Shown here: one piece after another, positions 6,922 to 10,261 of the stretch | Layout: every line of letters starts with the position of its first letter | How positions within the stretch are numbered: position 1 is the stretch's first letter | NCBI GenBank assembly: GCA_014729315.1 | Contig: WJKD01000490.1 | Span: 1-10,261 of the forward strand | Direction: 5' to 3' | Origin: Promethearchaeota archaeon | GTDB lineage: Archaea; Asgardarchaeota; Lokiarchaeia; Sigynarchaeales; SOKP01 | DNA length: 10,261 nucleotides | Notes under the pieces: model-generated | What the model was told of the DNA's origin: nothing | Databases searched by the model: none | Seen by the model: only the letters and a program-made list of their open reading frames with translations | Program-made: the position numbers and the translations under genes

Positions 6922-6971
6922 CTTCTCGCATTTCAATATCCTTAGGCTAGAGAATGATGGGATAATCAAAT

Positions 6972-7451
6972 CTACTGTTTTTCAATCCATTTTAGGAAAT
7001 TTTGGGCAAAAATTTTTGCTTTTTCCATCTCTTCGGGAAATATGGGTCCTTCTTGGGATTGAACTCTAGCAGTTAACAGCTCGGGATAGACGCTCTCGAT
7101 GATAGTAGACTTTTTTATTTTGTTTAAATATCGTCTCGCAAACCCTTGGACCTTATCAGTAGCTAAAGCGTGAGTCAAGAACCCCGTCCCGTATTTGATC
7201 TTCTTTTCAGAATTTTCCGATAATGAAGCAAATTTTTTTAACCATTTTCTTGATTTAGGATCTCCTCTGAACATACGGATGGCACCTCCTAAAATCAGAA
7301 CATCTGGAAAACCTTCGGCAATTGTTTCGGGAGCTGCATCTTTTACGTCAGCAATCTCTATTTCGTATTTCTGGTTCATTTCTTGTTTAAGAGATTCTGC
7401 TAATATTTTACCATTCCCAAACTGAGAGTCAGTCATTATTTGTATTTTCAT
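6972..7451 (-). CDS. Flavodoxin-like protein, copy 2
   Basis: 159 residues, soluble. The FMN phosphate loop is DSQFGNGKILAESL (8-21) and the second flavin-contacting loop is LILGGAIRMFRGDPKSR (52-68), so both expected FMN regions are present, unlike copy 1. The rest aligns end to end with the protein at 6361-6837, including YPELLTARVQSQEGP (122-136), so these are paralogues, now facing each other tail to tail. Likely role: FMN-dependent electron carrier or small oxidoreductase in the cytoplasm. The TrmB-type regulator lies 75 bases upstream on the same strand, but a T9 tract and a TATA-like box in the gap suggest that this gene also has its own promoter. ATG 7451 is the only near start; no Shine-Dalgarno is seen. 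Confidence 0.85.
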   Translation of the reverse strand: MKIQIMTDSQFGNGKILAESLKQEMNQKYEIEIADVKDAAPETIAEGFPDVLILGGAIRMFRGDPKSRKWLKKFASLSENSEKKIKYGTGFLTHALATDKVQGFARRYLNKIKKSTIIESVYPELLTARVQSQEGPIFPEEMEKAKIFAQNFLKWIEKQ

Positions 7452-7480
7452 AAAAAAATAAGTTTTCGATGTATATTAAT

Positions 7481-7488
7481 TGTTTATA
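7481..7488 (-). promoter_or_regulatory. Candidate TATA box of flavodoxin-like copy 2
   Basis: The minus strand reads TATAAACA, centred about 33 bases before the ATG at 7451, which predicts a leader of fewer than ten bases. It lies between the T-tract that ends the regulator gene and the flavodoxin start, consistent with independent transcription. Confidence 0.4.
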
Positions 7489-7516
7489 GAGTCCAGTTTT
7501 TCATTTTTTTTGAACT

Positions 7517-7525
7517 AAAAAAAAA
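7517..7525 (-). terminator. T9 terminator of the TrmB-type regulator gene
   Basis: The minus strand has nine consecutive T beginning two bases after the TAA stop of the regulator (7527-7529). A further T-run (7504-7511 region on the plus strand, A-rich on minus) surrounds it. The position directly after the stop fits archaeal T-tract termination. Confidence 0.45.
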
Positions 7526-7526
7526 T

Positions 7527-8420
7527 TTAGTCAATAGATTCCAAGTTCCACACGCTTAGATAATTTTCTCTTAATTTCTCAGCGAGAGTTGGGTCAATTA
7601 CATTCATGATCGTAAAAATTTGGTAAGGCTTTAATGGATTCTGAATTTTAAAGATTATTCGTTTTTTATCAAATATATCGTAGAGGGTAGGAATTTTATG
7701 ATGGATAAATCTCGTTGAAAATCCAGATAATTGGGTGTCTAATTGGAAATTTTGCTTTAAAATATCAGTAAGCTCTTTAAAAATAGATGCGTTTTTTTCT
7801 TCAGTTTCGGAATCAATTGGTCTCTCGTCTAATTGAAAATTCCAGAGGATTTTAACCCTCACTCCTCTGTTGATTGCTTTTCTAATGGGATTATAGAATA
7901 GAGCTCCACGAGGAATAATTTTTGTTGTCTTTTGAGAGACATATTCGTTGAATAATATTTCTTCTGTTGAATTCTTAATCGCATTTATATAGACGGGAAA
8001 AATTGACTGCATTCCATACGCAGTGGACCAAAATAATCGAGAAGGTGTTTTTGTTATCGAAGATTCTACTTCAAACAATTCAGATTCAAAAATTTTTGCC
8101 CGATCGTATAAATAGCCAATCTCACGCTTGTTTTGTTTTGCTTGATAAGATATTAAATTATTTAGCGCCTCGTTAACGGGAAAAGCTCTATATTTTTTTG
8201 GTCTCGAATCAATGATTTCAACTAACCCCTTGGAATGAAGATCTTCGAGTATGTCGTAGATTCTGCCTAGAGGTACCTCAGATTCTCGAGAGATGTCCCT
8301 TGCGGTTGGAGGAAATTTCTTGGAAGAATTAATTAAGGCAACAAACGCATTAGTTTCGTAAGTCGTGAGGTTAGCATCGTTTAAAAAATTCTTCAATTCT
8401 TCCATTAAATCTTCAGTCAT
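7527..8420 (-). CDS. TrmB-family transcriptional regulator
   Basis: 297 residues from ATG 8420 or 292 from ATG 8405. The N-terminal winged helix-turn-helix (about 9-80) carries the TrmB signature: LTTYETNAFVALI (18-30), ARDISRESEVPLGRIYDIL (40-58) with the recognition helix, LHSKGLVEI (61-69) and RPKKYRAFPVNEAL (73-86). A coiled-coil-like linker (87-120) leads to a ligand or effector domain (about 128-297) with RLFWSTAYG, a basic strand RGVRVKILWN (185-194) and RFIHHKIPTLYDIFDKKR (237-254). Family members bind DNA as dimers and often sense sugars, but the effector domain here is not recognisably a sugar-binding one. It is divergent from the Fe-S protein at 8584, so that gene and the downstream flavodoxin-like gene are the obvious targets. 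The TATA box fits ATG 8405 best, as does the usual family spacing to the L-T-x-Y-E motif. Confidence 0.87.
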   Translation of the reverse strand: MTEDLMEELKNFLNDANLTTYETNAFVALINSSKKFPPTARDISRESEVPLGRIYDILEDLHSKGLVEIIDSRPKKYRAFPVNEALNNLISYQAKQNKREIGYLYDRAKIFESELFEVESSITKTPSRLFWSTAYGMQSIFPVYINAIKNSTEEILFNEYVSQKTTKIIPRGALFYNPIRKAINRGVRVKILWNFQLDERPIDSETEEKNASIFKELTDILKQNFQLDTQLSGFSTRFIHHKIPTLYDIFDKKRIIFKIQNPLKPYQIFTIMNVIDPTLAEKLRENYLSVWNLESID

Positions 8421-8425
8421 GTAAA

Positions 8426-8440
8426 ATAATATATGTTTTT
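8426..8440 (-). promoter_or_regulatory. BRE/TATA promoter of the TrmB-type regulator
   Basis: The minus strand reads GAAAAACATATATTAT: a purine-rich BRE-like stretch followed by TATATTAT, centred at about 8430. That is about 10 bases from ATG 8420 but 25 from ATG 8405, so transcription should begin at or just before ATG 8405 and yield a leaderless message with the shorter protein. Confidence 0.5.
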
Positions 8441-8551
8441 CAACCTAAAAATAGTTCTCTTCAGTAGAAAATTGTTTAAAAAGAATAATAATATTCACTT
8501 ATATTAAATGAATCTCCAAAAAAGAGTGATGAAAAACGAATAATGATAGTA

Positions 8552-8561
8552 TTTATGATAA
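8552..8561 (+). promoter_or_regulatory. Candidate TATA box of the winged-helix Fe-S gene
   Basis: TTTATGATAA is centred about 27 bases before ATG 8584 and would give a near-leaderless message. An alternative, TTATATTAAAT (8499-8509), lies further upstream and would give a leader of about 50 bases. The 163-base gap shared with the TrmB-type gene is where a regulator site would be expected; I see no clear long palindrome in it. Confidence 0.35.
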
Positions 8562-8583
8562 TCTGCGTTCTCATTTAGATAAT

Positions 8584-9645
8584 ATGCCAGTAGGATATCC
8601 TGTATCAAAAACGGGTGTAGAAATTAAGATACTTAAACAATTATTTGATCCCGAAGAAGCATTGATTGCGACGAAAATGAATTTTATTCCCGAAGAATCT
8701 AAAAAAATATATCGTAGATTGAAAAGGAACAGCAATCTTTCCCAAAATGATGTAGTTTCTAAGCTTAAAGAGATGGATCAAAAGGGAACGATAATGTCCA
8801 TCAAAAAGAACCATACAACACTTTACGCCAATATGCCATTAGTTCCGGGAATGTATGAATATCAATTAGGGCATTTAACACCAGAATTATTTAAAGATAT
8901 ACAACAATATCTTAGAGAAACATATTTTGAAGAAGAATATAACTTGACTGGAATACCTCAACTGCGAACAATACCTGTTGAAGCAGCAATTACGCCGGAT
9001 CTTAATGTAGCTACTTATGACCAAGTTAGAAAAATTATTAGAAATTCAAAGGGAAAAATCGCAATTATGGATTGTATTTGTAGAATTGGTCATGATATAA
9101 CAAATGAACCGTGTAAAAGAACAGATTTAAGAAAAACTTGCATGACATTCGGTCTTTCAGCTAAAACTTTCTATGAGAGAGGACAAGCTAAGTACATTTC
9201 GATTGACCAAGCTCTTGAACTAACAAAAGAAATGGAAAAGGAAGGTTTAGTTCCACAACCTTCAAATTCTCAAGACCCATTTGTTATTTGCAATTGTTGC
9301 GATTGTTGTTGTGAAATCTTATCAAATCAAAAGAAATATGATGAACCTGCAAAACTTTCCGCTTCAAATTATTATTCAAAGATAAATTTTGAAGAATGCA
9401 CGGGATGTGGAATGTGTACTGAATTTTGCCCCATGGATGCGATAGAGCTTGAAGATAATGGAATAATCGTAAACTTCAAGAGATGCATAGGTTGTGGGCT
9501 ATGTGTCTCTCATTGCCCCAATCATGCTATTAAGTTATATAAAAAAGAAAATACAGTTGTTCCTCCTAATGATACTTTAGCTACTTTTAAAGAAATGATG
9601 GATAAAAAAGCAAATCTTGCCAAATTAAAAAAGGGAAATTCATAG
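8584..9645 (+). CDS. Winged-helix plus multi-cluster Fe-S protein (ferredoxin-type, 18 Cys)
   Basis: 353 residues, cytoplasmic, with 18 cysteines. Residues about 25-82 resemble a winged helix (EESKKIYRRLKRN, then NDVVSKLKEMDQKGTI and a basic wing KKNHTTLYAN). A central domain holds DCICR (C164, C166), C177 and C186, with a MTFG segment, then GLVPQ and a dense CNCCDCCC cluster (C236-C243). The C-terminus is a classic two-[4Fe-4S] ferredoxin: C272-x2-C275-x2-C278-x3-C282-P and C301-x2-C304-x2-C307-x3-C311-P. Anaerobic archaea and bacteria have a family of 4Fe-4S proteins with this central C-x-C-R ... CNCC-x-CC pattern; their role is poorly defined, probably electron transfer. It is divergent from a TrmB-type regulator, and a T11 tract follows. 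ATG 8584 is the first in-frame ATG after a TGA at 8530. A DNA-binding redox sensor is an alternative to a simple electron carrier. Confidence 0.87.
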   Translation: MPVGYPVSKTGVEIKILKQLFDPEEALIATKMNFIPEESKKIYRRLKRNSNLSQNDVVSKLKEMDQKGTIMSIKKNHTTLYANMPLVPGMYEYQLGHLTPELFKDIQQYLRETYFEEEYNLTGIPQLRTIPVEAAITPDLNVATYDQVRKIIRNSKGKIAIMDCICRIGHDITNEPCKRTDLRKTCMTFGLSAKTFYERGQAKYISIDQALELTKEMEKEGLVPQPSNSQDPFVICNCCDCCCEILSNQKKYDEPAKLSASNYYSKINFEECTGCGMCTEFCPMDAIELEDNGIIVNFKRCIGCGLCVSHCPNHAIKLYKKENTVVPPNDTLATFKEMMDKKANLAKLKKGNS

Positions 9646-9709
9646 GTGAATCACATGATTAATTCAATCAAGAAATATCTCAGAAAGAAAGATTACATTT
9701 TCACTTAGC

Positions 9710-9720
9710 TTTTTTTTTTT
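9710..9720 (+). terminator. T11 terminator after the Fe-S gene
   Basis: Eleven consecutive T starting about 65 bases after the TAG stop of the Fe-S gene, preceded by no evident hairpin. It is the longest T-run in the window and the strongest candidate archaeal terminator here. Confidence 0.55.
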
Positions 9721-9752
9721 AAATATTAAAATTTCAAAATTAGTCCAATATG

Positions 9753-9762
9753 TTTTATATAA
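9753..9762 (+). promoter_or_regulatory. TATA box of the clostripain-family gene
   Basis: TTTTATATAA, a close match to the archaeal box A, lies about 45 bases before ATG 9803. It predicts transcription from about 9783 and a leader near 20 bases, with no evident Shine-Dalgarno. It follows the T11 terminator, so the gene starts its own transcript. Confidence 0.5.
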
Positions 9763-9802
9763 CACACGATCTTTCAAATTAATGAAACTATAGAACAATT
9801 TT

Positions 9803-10261
9803 ATGTCAAAAATAAACCTTTCAAAAATAATTTTATTTATAACTATCATCGGATTTACCTTATCTGTATTAAGCGACGTCAATTATAGCAATCTCCATAA
9901 TAATCATTTATATCGGGACAAAATCGATTTAAATCAGAAAGTTGAGAACAACATTGATTCTAAGCGTCTTAAAACTTCTGCGATTGCTAATAATTGGACT
10001 ATCATGGTTTATGTCGCTGCTGATAATAATTTAGAATCAGCAGGTATAGAAGATTTGAACGAAATGGAGTCCGTACAACTTCCAGAAGGTGTTGAACTTG
10101 TTACATTATTCGATCGTGCGCTTGGATATACTGCCGTGGATGGAGATTGGACTACAACAAGGCGTTATAATATAACTTATGACGAAGATAAAGACCACAT
10201 TAACTCAGAATATCAAGATCTTGGAGAACTTAATATGGCTGATCCCGAGACTCTTGAATCC
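9803..10261 (+). CDS. Secreted clostripain (peptidase C11) family protein, N-terminal part only
   Basis: 153 codons, open at the right edge. The N-terminus MSKINLSKIILFITIIGFTL (1-20) is a basic stretch followed by a hydrophobic core, a likely signal peptide or membrane anchor, with a polar linker of about 40 residues after it. From residue 64 the C11 core begins: NWTIMVYVAADNNLE (64-78), then IEDLNEMESV, LVTLFDRA, DWTTTRRYNITYD and a DLGELNMADPETLE segment at the edge, all hallmarks of the clostripain family. The catalytic His and Cys of this clan CD cysteine peptidase lie beyond the window, so activity cannot be judged. Family members cleave after basic residues, often outside the cell. The transcript is separate from the Fe-S gene upstream. 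Confidence 0.9.
   Translation, partial: MSKINLSKIILFITIIGFTLSVLSDVNYSNLHNNHLYRDKIDLNQKVENNIDSKRLKTSAIANNWTIMVYVAADNNLESAGIEDLNEMESVQLPEGVELVTLFDRALGYTAVDGDWTTTRRYNITYDEDKDHINSEYQDLGELNMADPETLES

Noticed and set aside
6838..6971. Possible small RNA in the convergent gap
   Set aside because: Only weak, widely spaced inverted arms and T-runs; nothing resembles a tRNA, C/D box or other structured RNA.
7195..7425. 76-codon plus-strand open frame
   Set aside because: Antisense to flavodoxin-like copy 2, which has clear FMN-loop motifs.
9664..9882. 72-codon minus-strand open frame
   Set aside because: Spans the T11 terminator and the promoter and signal-peptide region of the clostripain-family gene; translation is Phe/Ile/Lys-rich as expected of AT-rich noncoding sequence.
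1..10261. CRISPR array, insertion sequence, tRNA or integration site
   Set aside because: No direct repeats at regular spacing, transposase motifs, terminal inverted repeats with target duplications, or cloverleaf sequence were seen on either strand.

Overview
The window looks like a piece of an AT-rich archaeal chromosome. The clues are a TrmB-family regulator, an archaeal-type indolepyruvate:ferredoxin oxidoreductase subunit, TATA-box-like elements about 24-33 bases upstream of several start codons, T-rich terminator-like tracts without strong hairpins, and few Shine-Dalgarno sites. The combination with a GPH-type sugar symporter, a cytoplasmic sulfatase-fold hydrolase, abundant Fe-S and flavodoxin-like proteins and a secreted clostripain-type peptidase would suit an anaerobic Asgard (Lokiarchaeia-like) lineage. 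That placement is an inference from gene content; no marker gene is present.

Layout, left to right. Positions 1-1658 (minus) hold most of IorA, which runs off the left edge before its expected C-terminal ferredoxin domain. Positions 1768-3195 (minus) encode an alkaline-phosphatase-superfamily 'sulfatase' with threonine in place of the formylglycine cysteine/serine. Positions 3304-4740 (minus) encode a 12-TM GPH/MelB-type symporter. Positions 4995-5327 (minus) encode a small conserved protein of unknown function with the clearest Shine-Dalgarno in the window and an ambiguous GTG/TTG start. The plus strand then carries a QueG-like double [4Fe-4S] protein (5544-6317) and a flavodoxin-like protein (6361-6837), probably one transcription unit. 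Convergent to these is a paralogous flavodoxin-like protein (6972-7451, minus), preceded on its strand by a TrmB-type regulator (7527-8420, minus). Divergent from the regulator is an 18-cysteine winged-helix plus Fe-S protein (8584-9645, plus). The right edge cuts a secreted clostripain (C11) family peptidase (9803 onward).

Two functional themes emerge. On the left, the transporter and the hydrolase, adjacent on one strand, could import and process a charged carbohydrate or phosphoester, with IorA handling 2-oxoacid oxidation to reduced ferredoxin. In the centre, 5544-9645 is a compact redox block: two small flavodoxin-like proteins, a QueG-like Fe-S protein and a multi-cluster Fe-S protein arranged around a TrmB regulator. 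A shared electron-transfer or redox-sensing role is a hypothesis from adjacency and cofactor content. I saw no RNA genes, CRISPR arrays, insertion sequences or attachment sites. No gap between genes exceeds 300 bases; the largest (4741-4994 and 5328-5543) hold promoter-like and T-rich sequence only.
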